64,000 nt of DNA from NCBI GenBank assembly GCA_002917775.1, contig KZ627150.1, positions 923,127 through 987,126 on the forward strand. The letters run 5' to 3'. This DNA is from Glaciozyma antarctica PI12 (Eukaryota > Basidiomycota > Microbotryomycetes > Kriegeriales > Camptobasidiaceae). The notes beneath the pieces were generated by a model. That model was not told the origin of the DNA, ran no database searches, and saw only the letters and a list, made by a program, of their open reading frames with translations. Below are positions 23,140 through 32,734 of the stretch, piece after piece. Position 1 is the stretch's first letter. Each line of letters begins with the position of its first letter. Position numbers and translations under genes: made by a program.

Positions 23140-24904
23140 ATGCTCAAGCAACGCTTAGCTCGATTATCAACAGCAACGCCAGCAGCAGCCCGCTCCCAGG
23201 TCCCTTCTGCAACCTCCTCGCGGAGTGTTCCCCCACCCCACCAGGCCTCGACCTCGAGCTTCTCCAGCCTAGCCACAACGCGAACGCGCGCTCAGGCGAG
23301 GCCCTCCTCCTCGACAAGCTCTTCTTCTCGAGGTTCTCACCGGAGCTGGAGCTCATCGCGGGCGTTTAGCGACCAAATGACCTTTCGGTTGCGGAACGGA
23401 TCCATGAAGGTCAACCTCGCGCGTCCAATCTCTCTCCGAGTCCTCCTGGGCAACGATGAGCTAACGAAGGCGTTCTTAGAAATCCAAGGCGACTGTCGGC
23501 GTTGCTCAGTCTCGTGGAGAACGCCCGTGAGCTCACGCCTGGTTCCAGGTGCACGCTCTTCCCCCGCTTAACGCCTTCCCTTGGCCGCCCAGATATCAGG
23601 AGGACACGTTCGCGGTGCACTCCGTTCTTGTGCCTACGCAGGCGCTCAAGCGGAATATCGTCAGCATGAAGGGCGTCACGGGGTGGTCGCCGGAGACGCT
23701 CGAGGGATTTGTGGGGGAGGATCCGTCACTGGTGGATGGGAAGCGACAAGTGGCGTTCTTTGGGGTGTACGACGGGTGAGTGGTAGCTTGGAAGTTCGGG
23801 GGAGATGTCGGAGCTGATCCCGGTCGTTGCGCAGACACGCTGGGCCACAAGTCTCCAAGTATCTCCAAGGGAACCTCCACTCGCTGGTCGAGGAGGCCGA
23901 GGTTGGGGATATCCCCAAGGTCGTCGACAAGTATCGAGCGCTGGGAGGGTATCTTCGACGATATAGGGGAGGTCCGCTCAACCGGTTCCGGGAGCCTCAC
24001 GACGAGCACAACGACCCTCTGGCGATGGCGCTCGACGAGATGTGCGTTCTCGCATTCCTTGAGGTGAGTCCTTTCCTTCGTTGTTCACTCTCCTATGTTC
24101 TGACCATTCTCAAGGCCGACAACGCCGTCCTCGACGATCCCTCCTCTGGCAAATCCGGCTCCGTCGCAACCGTCGCCCTCCTCCACTCCCTCGACACCCC
24201 CTTCTCCCTTCCCTTCTACGCCTCCAGCCTCATCTCCCTCACCATCGCCCACCTCGGTGATACTCGCGCGATCCTCGCCTCTTCTTCCTCGGGACGCGCG
24301 CGAACGCTCACGGAGAATCATCACCCCGATTCGAGGATCGAAAGCGAACGGCTTCGGCAGAGCGGCACAGGCATCGTGACGGACAGTTTTGGGGAGAGCA
24401 GATGGGGAGGCACGCTGGCGAACACGAGGGGGATTGGGGATAGGGAGTTCAAGACGCTGGGAGTCTTGGGCGAGCCCGAGATTTCGAAGCGGGTTCTCAA
24501 AGGTGCGTTGTTTCGTTCGCGGTTTCGCTCGTGCGGAGGCACTGATGAGGCGGGCTTGCAGGCCCGGAATGGTCGTTCTTGGTGCTGCTGTCGGATGGAA
24601 TCACGGACAGTATGTCGGATCAGGAGGTCGTGGACCTTGCTCGGGGCTTCACCGATCCGACGAGAGCAGCTGCGAACATCGTCAAGTTCGCAGAGGACGT
24701 TGGAGGGTGCGTTCCGTTTCGATTTCGCCCGAGCGTGTGCTGTGCTGAACTTGCACTCTCGTGAGCAGGGAGGACAACATGACTGCTATCGTGATTCCGC
24801 TGCCAGGTTGGGGGAAGATGGGAGGAGTCGATATGTCGGCCTCGCGGAGGGAGTTTCGGTTACGCCAGAACACGGGGCAGAGCGGGAGATCGAAGCGGAT
24901 GTAA
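23140..24904 (+). CDS. PP2C-type protein phosphatase, mitochondrial Ptc6-like
   Basis: Metal-dependent Ser/Thr phosphatase. The first 80 residues are rich in Arg, Ser and Ala with no acidic residues at the start ([20 protein letters not shown]), a mitochondrial targeting profile. PP2C motifs in order: [98 protein letters not shown] and [15 protein letters not shown]. Asp residues for both metals are present. The usual DGHGG is DGHAG here. Introns near 23440-23485 and 23527-23592 were checked and restore frame. It ends ...SGRSKRM at 24904. The Ptc5/Ptc6 family acts on the pyruvate dehydrogenase complex and mitophagy in yeast; the exact ortholog is inferred. Confidence 0.85.
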
Positions 24905-25070
24905 CGATGCGCGAAGGCGTTCGTCCCAGAACGGTTGGCGAGCAGAGTGAGGGCAGCGCGCGAGACCAAGTCTTGAGGATCGCACGAGTTGCTGAGCCAC
25001 GACGAATACTGCTGGCGTAATGGCTCTCCGCTCGCCGTCTCCTCCTCCCGGCCTCCTCCATCAAGCACGC

Positions 25071-26412
25071 TCATACAGTGTACTTGGTAACCTTGCCTTG
25101 ACCAGGCTGCGCGTGAAGAAAAACGAATCAGCGACATATTCTCGAGCCTGGAATCCGACCAACCTTGGTCTGCGAGTCCGCATGCGACATAAACTCGACC
25201 TCGCTCGACACCTTGTCGCTCTGACTGATGCTCATCGCCGCATTCAACCCCAGCACGTTGTACTTGAATTGTCGTCCGATATTCTCCAGCTTAGCGCGGT
25301 CCTCGGGTGCCGAACTGCGCGTCCATAAGGAGATTCGGTAGAAGGCCTTTCGAGATGAAACGATGACGCCGGTGACTTCGTCGGCAAAAGTCGAGGGGAG
25401 AGGTGCGGCGGGAGAGGTGGAGGCGGAGGACGAGTCGGAAGCGGGAACGTAGGGGGTTTCAAACGTCTCGCCGATTGCGGCGAGCATCTGTGAACAGCGC
25501 AGGAGTCAGAACGTAGAACGGGAGAGTGACGAACGAGAAGCGCACTGTGTAGAGCCAGTAGTTATCGATCTGTGGCGGCCGAGGGGTCAGAGCGGTTCGA
25601 CTCGGAGAGGAGGAAGAGAACGCACGGTATCGCCAAACTTTCCACGAGGCAGCTGAATCGACCACTTTCCTCCCTTCGTGTTGGCTGCGTCCTCCCAGGC
25701 CGGCTTAATACCCCGCTTGAAGAGGTAGTAGTTACTTTGGGGATGGATCATCGACGGAGGAACGATGTTGTTGTACAATCTGCGGGATCTGCAAGTCAGT
25801 CACAAGTCTAGCAGCTCGTGCATGGGGTGGGGGGAATCCAGCGACGAGAGAGAGCGGCTTGTCGAGGCCAATCAACCCAGCGCATCCGTAGAACAGCCTC
25901 AGCGACGCTGTAGGTTTGTGGAGGAAGCGAGGTTGCCGAGGAAGCTGTCGCCGTCGCCCGCAACGAGTCCGAGCAGAGGTGAACATAGCAAACCCCGTCG
26001 TGCTCATCTCGCCCGTCCACTCCCCTGATCTCCACCAGGAGCCCACGCCCTGTGCGAGAGCACTCACCCCCAAAACTCCTCGACCGAGTCCACCTCGACG
26101 ACCTTGATCAGAGCATCGTCCCAGGCTTTCGCCTTGCTCTGCCTAGATGCCGAGTCGAACCAGAGCTGCCATTTAGAGTACAGAGGGTGCTTGACGGTGA
26201 ACTCAGTCGCGCTGGAGAAGACGGTGATGGCGGAGCGCGGGTCGAGTAGGCCGGCGTCGAGGGAGTGGGTAGGGGCAGTGTCGCTAGAAGTAGGAGTGTC
26301 GGGGAGTTGGGCGATCGGGGTCTGGGACTTGGCGACTGGCTGCCTTGACGGCGGCGTTGTTGGCAGCAACTGCGTCTGCGTGGAGAGGAGTTGGGAGAGG
26401 AGGGGTGTCCAT
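25071..26412 (-). CDS. Cap-binding translation initiation factor eIF4E
   Basis: Binds the mRNA 5' cap and recruits eIF4G. The core is clear: TVKHPLYSKWQLWFDSASRQ, VEVDSVEEFWG|LYNNIVPPS, YLFKRGIKPAWEDAANTKGG, KWSIQLPRGKFGD, IDNYWLYTMLAAIGETF, VTGVIVSSRKAFYRISLWTR, VEFMSHADSQTK and the last exon PGQGKVTKYTV. The Trp residues that stack on and bind the cap are all present. An unusually long intron (25780-26067) splits EEFWG from LYNN. The N-terminus is a problem. The only ATG (26412) reads MDTPPLPTPLHADAV but is out of frame with the core, and no good intron connects them. About 250 residues. Confidence 0.92.
25780..26067 (-). other. 288-nt intron in the eIF4E gene
   Basis: Donor GTGAG at 26067 and acceptor CCCGCAG at 25780-25786 join EEFWG to LYNNIV in frame. 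A ctgac branch motif lies shortly before the acceptor. Most introns in this window are 45-90 nt, so this one is unusually long. No convincing internal exon or snoRNA was found. Confidence 0.75.
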
Positions 26413-26681
26413 CTCGTCGGAGTTGGTTGGTTGTTTCGGGGGCAGCGTTAGGCGTGTGTGCTGGTTTCTTAGTCTGAACGCGGTGGATGGTGAGAGCGAG
26501 CGGAGTCGTGGAGGGAGAGCCTCTGTCGAGAGCCTCGCCCCGGCGCCCCCAGCCAAAAAGTACAACTCGACTTCGCTCGCTGCCTCACCTCTTCACCTCC
26601 GACCACTCGCCTCAAGGTAGCTTAGGCTATCCCAAGTCGCCAACAAACTCTACCCTAAGCTCCGGATCGGCCACCCTTGCG
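26413..26681. promoter_or_regulatory. Divergent promoter, eIF4E / MTM1
   Basis: A 269-bp interval between two divergent starts. No coding sequence is supported and no alternative ATG for eIF4E was found in it. Confidence 0.45.
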
Positions 26682-28487
26682 ATGTCGTTGCTCGCGAACG
26701 CGATCTCTGAGGAGATTCACGATCTCAGGACGGTGGACAAAGGCAAGGGGAAGAAGGTGTCGGAGAAGAACAAGGTCATCGCAGCGTGCACCGGGGCAGT
26801 TATTACGAGCTTGACGAGTGAGTCCTCCCTTCCCTTCAGCTCGTGGCGATGTTGCGGGGTTGCATTGAGTCAATACGGCCTTTCGGCTTTGGGGGCGAAG
26901 ATCGGGAGGAGCTACGGGCTACCGCGCTGGAGGAGACTCAGCAGAAGAGGTGCTGAACGTGCCCGTGCTGTTGAAGGCGCTGGAGTGGAGAGTGTACGCC
27001 GTCGAGGAAGCCGGTTGATGACACCTCGCCGACGGAAGCTGGGGAGGATAGCGAGAGGACTGGACGTTGTCCCTGTGCGTGCCAAGAGCTAACGAGAGTT
27101 CTTCCCGTACTCGCAGTGACTCCCTTCGACGTGATCAAGACTCGCCTACAAACTCAAGCTCCGCCCGAACCACTCTTCGTCCCTTCGTCCCACCTCCCTC
27201 CCCCTTCCTCCCGTTCGACCACCCCTTGGCCCCCGCCCATTGCCAGCACATCAACTGCACCACCCTCTCTTGCTAACACCGGAAGCACTTCCGCCACGAA
27301 CCTCGCTACCTGCTGCCAGAAGACGTACTTCAGCTCCAACGTCGCAGACAGCTCCCTCCTCTGCCGGTTCGACCCCCGCATATCCAGAGCCATTCTCCCA
27401 GCCGCCGGCTCCCATCTCGCCAACACTATTCGCCCTCCGAATGCCGCCGCTCTCGTCCACAACTACGCCCCACCCCTCCTCCCCTCGCTAATTCACGCCT
27501 CCCCCTCCCTCGTCACGTCGACTTGCGTTTACCCCAATCCAGCCACCGCAACTTTATCCCTCCCTTCCCACTCCCATCCTTCCTCTTCCCGTCACCTCTC
27601 AGGCTTTTGGGACGCCGTCATCAAGATCGTGCGGCACGAAGGCCTCAGTGCGATGTGGCGTGGAACCGCCCCTGCCCTCGCGATGAGCATACCTGGGCAG
27701 ATCGTCTATATGGTCGGCTACGACTATGGCCGGCGGACGGCGTTCGAGTACGCGCCTCCCTGGGCGTACGTTCCACGGCGAGAAGAAGGCTTCGGCCTGC
27801 GACCCGAGGAGCGTCAACTTCGCACGACGTACCTCACTTGCGTCCCTCTCATCGCCGGATCGCTGTCAAGGACGGTCGTTGCCGCTCTCGTTTCGCCGTT
27901 GGAGCTTCTGCGAACGCGTTTGCAGTCCTCGACGAGCGGGACAACCGTCACCGAGATCTTCAAGACGTTGCGCGCGGACGGAGGGTGGAAGAGCGCCTGG
28001 CGAGGACTGCCACCGACGCTCTGGAGGGACGTCCCGTTTAGTGGGATATATTGGGCGGGGTACGAGGGGATTAAGCGGAGCTTGACGGGCGGGAAGGGGA
28101 TGGGGGAGAGTACGGAGGACCAGAGCGTGTGGGAGGAGTTTACGATTGCGTTCGTCAGTGGTGCTGGGAGTGGAATGGTGCGGCCTCCTCACTTCTGCTC
28201 TCGCGTGGGCTTAGACTGACGAACAAGTCTTGCAGATCGCAGCGACGCTCACAAACCCCTTCGACGTCGTCAAAACGCGTCGACAAGCCCTCGACTCTCC
28301 CATGCGATCACTCTCCGGTCCTCAGCCGCCACCGCAACTCACCAAGACGTTCGCAATCCTTTTCGACGTCGCCAAGCGGGAGGGTTGGCCTGCGTTGATG
28401 CGCGGGTTGACGCCCCGGCTCGCCAAGGTGGGGCCAGCCTGCGGGGTCATGATTGGATGCTATGAGGGGTTGGGGAGGTACCTGTAG
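26682..28487 (+). CDS. MTM1: Mitochondrial carrier, Mtm1 / SLC25A39-40 family
   Basis: Inner-membrane carrier; the family supplies glutathione to the matrix in animals and affects manganese/iron handling in yeast. All three carrier signatures are visible: TPFDVIKTR, SPLELLRTR and NPFDVVKTR. Each lies at the end of an odd-numbered helix, with companion GFWDAVIKIVRHEGLSAMWR, TLRADGGWKSAWRGLPPT and DVAKREGWPALMRGLTPR. Between the first signature and the second helix is a long Pro/Ser/Thr-rich insertion of about 120 residues containing KTYFSSNV. An insertion in this loop is typical of this subfamily. Start MSLLANAISEEIHDL at 26682. The first intron (26818-27116) is exceptionally long. The C-terminus is CYEGLGRYL. 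Confidence 0.92.
26818..27116 (+). other. 299-nt first intron of MTM1
   Basis: Donor GTGAGT at 26818 and acceptor CTCGCAG ending 27116 join ACG-A to TG-ACT in frame (SLT|MTPFDV). A branch-like CTAAC lies near the 3' end. It is several times longer than typical introns here. A UGAUGA-like sequence near 27015 has no matching box D, so no snoRNA is called. Confidence 0.75.
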
Positions 28488-28660
28488 TCGCGGAATTTAG
28501 ACTACCGTAATCGCCTTCCGTCGAGTCGAGTCGGAGCTGCATTTGACTCTCAAGCTTCTCTCAACGATCTCAACCTCGTGTCTTTGGGACATGGCGGTGC
28601 TTGCAGTGGTATCGACAACTTGTTGCGAGAGGGTGAATGGAACTACGCTGAGTGGTGGAT

Positions 28661-30613
28661 CTAAGTAAAGCGCGCAGGCTTCTCGCCCTTTCCGCAAAGG
28701 TCGAACACGACTCCAGAAATCTCCTGCGCGAGATCTGCGAAACCGAAGGCATCAGTGCTCTGCTGCGATGAAGAGGAAAACGACTCGCCATCGGCCAAAG
28801 TCCTGCTCGCCGCCTCGGCGTACACCCTCACGCAGTCCTCCGTCCCGCTCGGCCTCACAAACGACCTCCCTCCCGCATACTTGGCGACGACCAGATCAAT
28901 GATGCTTTGAAGTCCCGCAGGCGTCTCGACCTTCCTCTCCGCGTCGGAAGTGCTGAACGCGTGGCGGTCCTGCACGAAGACCTTGACGAGTCGGTTGGGG
29001 AGGTCGACGTACGCCTGGTCCCATTCGAGAGGGCCCCATGAACGGTGGAGGAGGATTGTCTCGACGAGGAGCATGTCCGAGATGGCGTCGCCGACGGTTT
29101 GATTGATGAGTTCCGTGATGGCGAGTAGGTCGGCGAGGTGCTGTTGTTGCGATGGAGAGGAGGGAGAGGCAGTCGAGATGAGGGTGGTGGCTTCGGCGGA
29201 GAAGAGGACAGTTCCGTGGCCGTTGGCTTCGAAGTAAACTCCGATGTCGTAGGAGGCTGCTGCGTGGTGGAGGTGCTTGACGCCGGTGGGGACGCAGGAG
29301 ACGGGAACGTCCTTCGAATCCAGCAAGTCAGCAAACGGCTGGCGCAGGAGGTCGATGAGAGGGACTCACAAGAACCTCCTTGAGGTACTTGGTCGAAGCT
29401 CCGTTCGCGTAGGCCGTCTGGACGACTCCGACTCGAAGATCCAGCCCAGCATCCTTGACGAGCTGGATGAGGAATCCTGCGACGAGTCCAGCAATCTTGT
29501 CGCCATCTAGCAGATGGAACGTTCCAGCCGCGTCGGCGTAGTAGAAGACGATCCGGTCCGCATCTCCATCGAAGCTGCAGTAGCGCTGGCCAGGAACGAG
29601 CGAAGTCCCCGGAGGAGCCTTTTGCTGCGTCTTGACGTAGTCGGCGCCGGACTGGAAGTTGAGCGCTCCAAGAGTGGTCGTGTCGTCACGAGTAATGTGG
29701 AGAGGTAGGACGTCGGAACCGATCACGGCAAGGAACTCCTTGAGCTTGGGAGCTCCGACGCCGTTGGCGCAGTCGACCGTGAGGGGCGTTGAAGGTGCCG
29801 TTCGACCTTTCTGTTTTCGAGTATAGCACGTCAGCACAATTCTCGAGCCAGAAGAAGAAGCAGGGGGACGAACTGCTAGAGTCTTGTACGCCGTCGCAAG
29901 CTTCGCATAGTACCCCGCGATGGTCGGCTCGCCGTACGCCTCGGGAGTTCCCAAGGTCTTGTGGCAGCGCACAAGGTAGTGAAGCTGTGGAGTCGTAACG
30001 AGTCCGGCAACGATCTTGGTCGCTCCAGCGGCGTCCAGTCCGTCCTCGAGGGCAGCGATGAGAGCAGGGCACGAAGGGCGCGTGTCGTAGCCGTAAATGA
30101 CGGTGCAGGGCGTGGAGAGGTCGATCTGGGTGATGGCTACGATCTCGTTCAAAGCAAGAATGAGGGCGTCCTCGGTCCTAGCGTTCGCGAGGAGAGTAGC
30201 GTAGGCCTCCCACGACGCGGTGAGCATCTCGCCGTGAGGGTCGACGAGCTTGACGCCGTTGTCCTGCGAGGGTGCGAGATCAGCTCTAGTTCTATCCAGT
30301 TTCTCCCTGCTACTCTACTTACCTTCTCCGGGTTGTGACTAGCCGTGACCATCACGCCGATAACATCGCCCTGGAGCTTCTTGCTCCTGAGAGCTGCGAG
30401 GAGTCCAACGCGGTACAGGACACTATCGAGGACGTCCGCACTGCCAAGAAGCACAGTCTTAGCTCGTGTTCGCACTCTGCCCAGCTCTGCCTGCTGGAGT
30501 TGAGTAACGCGTACTCACGAAGTGCGGAAGCCAGCTGTGCCGTAGGAGAAGGTAACGTCCGGACGAGGGTGAGCGAGCGAGTTGGCTCGTACGAGCTGTT
30601 CGTTGAGAGACAT
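28661..30613 (-). CDS. PCM1: Phosphoacetylglucosamine mutase
   Basis: Converts GlcNAc-6-phosphate to GlcNAc-1-phosphate in the cytosol, the step before UDP-GlcNAc, which feeds chitin, N-glycans and GPI anchors. Start ATG 30613 gives [20 protein letters not shown] and [11 protein letters not shown]. The catalytic serine loop is [20 protein letters not shown], with the intron inside the motif. The metal-binding loop is [17 protein letters not shown], the sugar-binding loop is [11 protein letters not shown] and the phosphate-binding loop is [17 protein letters not shown]. About 545 residues, the normal length, in five or six exons. The tail is [14 protein letters not shown]. Divergent from the complex I gene by 172 bp. 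Confidence 0.95.
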
Positions 30614-30785
30614 CCTTCAAACGAGACCTGGTCGAAGGAGCAAATGACTGAAGAGAGAGCCTGTGGTGGAAGCAAGGTTAACGAGTAGGCGTTCGAGCTC
30701 GAGGCGAGTCGTCGTCTCCCTGCCTCCGCCCACCACCCTCAGCACACCCTCCTTCCCAGTCCAACCCAACAAGCTCTCTACAAGC
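30614..30785. promoter_or_regulatory. Divergent promoter, PCM1 / NDUFB10-like
   Basis: A 172-bp interval between opposing start codons, presumably a shared promoter. No further coding sequence is seen. Confidence 0.45.
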
Positions 30786-31154
30786 ATGTCCTCAGCACCA
30801 GTCGTTCCCATCCCCGAGAACTACCTCGGTACGCACGCCCTTTGATCCGTCTCAGCCCGACCCTTTTCTGACGGCGCCCTCTCTTCCTCAGAGGTCATGG
30901 CAGCACGGGAAGAGAAGATTCGACAGTCGTGGATCGGTGTCATGGAGGCGCGCCTTGTGCGGGAGCAACTGCAGAAGTGCTGGCGGACGGAGGGTGTCAA
31001 CCACTACGAGGTCTGCCACCATCTCACGGCAAAGTACCTGGACATGTTGCGAACGAACAGGGTGCGCGGGGAGTCTCTCTACGGACGAGGAATGGAGCTG
31101 ATGAGCTGGTGCACGCAGATCGAGGGCTTCCGCAAGCTCGATTTCTCGGGTTGA
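30786..31154 (+). CDS. Complex I subunit, NDUFB10/PDSW family (fungal 12 kDa)
   Basis: Accessory subunit of NADH:ubiquinone oxidoreductase. Two exons give about 100 residues, MSSAPVVPIPENYL|EVMAAREEKIRQSWIGVME..., the usual fungal size. The family features are the basic helical start and the cysteine-bearing region KCWRTEGVNHYEVCHHLTAK with a CX11C pair, followed by KYLDMLRTNRVRGESLYGR. There is no obvious cleavable presequence, as is common for subunits imported by the disulfide relay. The intron in the EN-Y-L region ends cttcctcag before AGGTCATG. The assignment to NDUFB10 rests on this Cys/His pattern. Confidence 0.8.
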
Positions 31155-31358
31155 GAGGCGTCTCGAAGGCAGGACAGACGGGCCGCTGTTGGGAGGAATT
31201 CGCGGGGTTGGATGGAAGGCAGATGCTACAGTATCACGTTAACGGAGAAGGAGGAGCTGAGGCGATCGTTCTGCTCGGCGGCTCTCTCTCTCTCTCCACT
31301 GGCGGCGGCGCGACAACTAACGACAAACGACAATCCATTGCGCTTCAGCTTCCTGCTC

Positions 31359-32639
31359 CTATCGCTTCGCCGGCATAAGCTTCTTGTCCGACTGGACCGT
31401 CTTCCTCCTCTTCTTCTCGACCGCCTTGCGCAGCTGCTTCTTGTCCTTGGACAGCGTGTCGTACTTGGCCTTGAGCAGCACGGCCTTCTGGTCCGCTGAG
31501 ATCGCAAGCTCGGAATCAGCCAACGACTCTCTGCTTTGCCAGTGAAAAGCCAACTCACACTTCTTGAGGTAGAACTCCTTCTTGCCGCCCTCGCGCTTCT
31601 GCTCCTCGACCTTCTTCCACTCTTTCAGTGCATCTCCTTCGCGCTCCTTCGTCCGCCTCGCCACCTCCCGACTCTCCATCCGCACCAACGCCGCCTCGAT
31701 CTTCTCCTTGTCCTCCTCCGGCAACACGGGGTTACGTCGAGCAGCTTGCGCCGTCTTGCGCAGAGTTTCGAGCTCCGTCGTTTGCGCGGTGGAGAGGAAC
31801 GAGTACGAGGTGCGGAAGAGGTCAGGCTTGAAGTTTCCGGAGAGTGAGTCGAAGCGGGGGTCGCGGGCTTTCTGTACCAGGGGAGCAAAGCGTTAGTCCT
31901 GCCGAAGAGAGGGGAGAAGGGGGGACGGACGTCGGCTCGAGTCTCGACAATCGCACGACTACGGCCTACAGCTCGCTTTGAGCTCATCTCCATAGGCCTG
32001 TGAAGTACACTCCCGTTAGCTAGCTCCACACCGTCCAGCAGACCCGAAACTCACGCATGCTTGCTCGCCCTGTCCGCCTTCCTGAGAGACCCGTTCGCCC
32101 TCATCGACTGCGCTCGCTGTCCAATCGTCTCTGGCTTCCTCTCCTTCCGCGAGCTCCGAGCGTGTGCAGAAGTCTCTGGCTCGTCTTCCTCGTCAGACGA
32201 GGACTGCTCGGCGGCTGCAGCGCGACTGAGCTTCTTCTTCGCCTTGAGGAGGGAGGCGAAGGGAATGGCGGAGATTTCTGGTCGGGCCAACAGGGTTAGC
32301 TTCTAGCTGTAGTAGTAGGAGAGCTCTGCGCACGATTGGCGATAGCCGTCTGGAGAGCAGCACGCAAATCAGCAGGAGCTCCCTTCCTTCGGAGGAGGAA
32401 CACTGGCTCACCTCTTCATCCTCTTCCTCGCTGTCATCAAAGTCCTCCCCCTCGTCCTCCATAAACTGAGCTACGCCCTCGTCTTCGTCCGAGTCGTCGT
32501 CGTTCCGGTGTTGCGGTTGAGAAGAAGACTGCCCGGCGCGCTCAGCGGCCCACTCGTCGTCGGATTCGTCTTCCAGGGATGGAGAGGGCGAAGGTTGCTT
32601 GCTTGCGGAGATCCTGGCGCGCTTCGTAGGTGGCGGCAT
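31359..32639 (-). CDS. RRP36: rRNA biogenesis protein Rrp36
   Basis: Nucleolar factor for early 35S pre-rRNA cleavage and 18S production. MPPPTKRARISASKQPSPSP and a long acidic tract (DDSDEDEGVAQFMEDEGE) lead into ISAIPFASLLKAKKKLSRAA. The diagnostic Rrp36 core is KHAPMEMSSKRAVGRSRAIV, KARDPRFDSLSGNFKPDLFR and SYSFL. The C-terminal half is a charged helix, EEDKEKIEAALVRMESREVA and KKEFYLKK, ending KKLMPAKR. Several introns; about 320 residues. The start ATG 32639 is 95 bp from the divergent COG3 start. Confidence 0.9.
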
Positions 32640-32734
32640 CGTCGGTGAAGTGGTCGGAGGGAGGAAGAGCGGCGTAGCTGGCAACAACTTCGACCTCAGT
32701 GAGCCAGCTCCGCTCCCCCTTGCACTCCCCCCTC
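32640..32734. promoter_or_regulatory. 95-bp bidirectional promoter, RRP36 / COG3
   Basis: Only 95 bp separate two opposing start codons. The sequence is C-rich toward COG3. Both leaders must be short or overlap. Confidence 0.5.

Noticed and set aside
27005-27030. TTGATGA box-C-like motif in the MTM1 intron
   Set aside because: No CTGA box D lies at a proper distance downstream and no closing stem was found.
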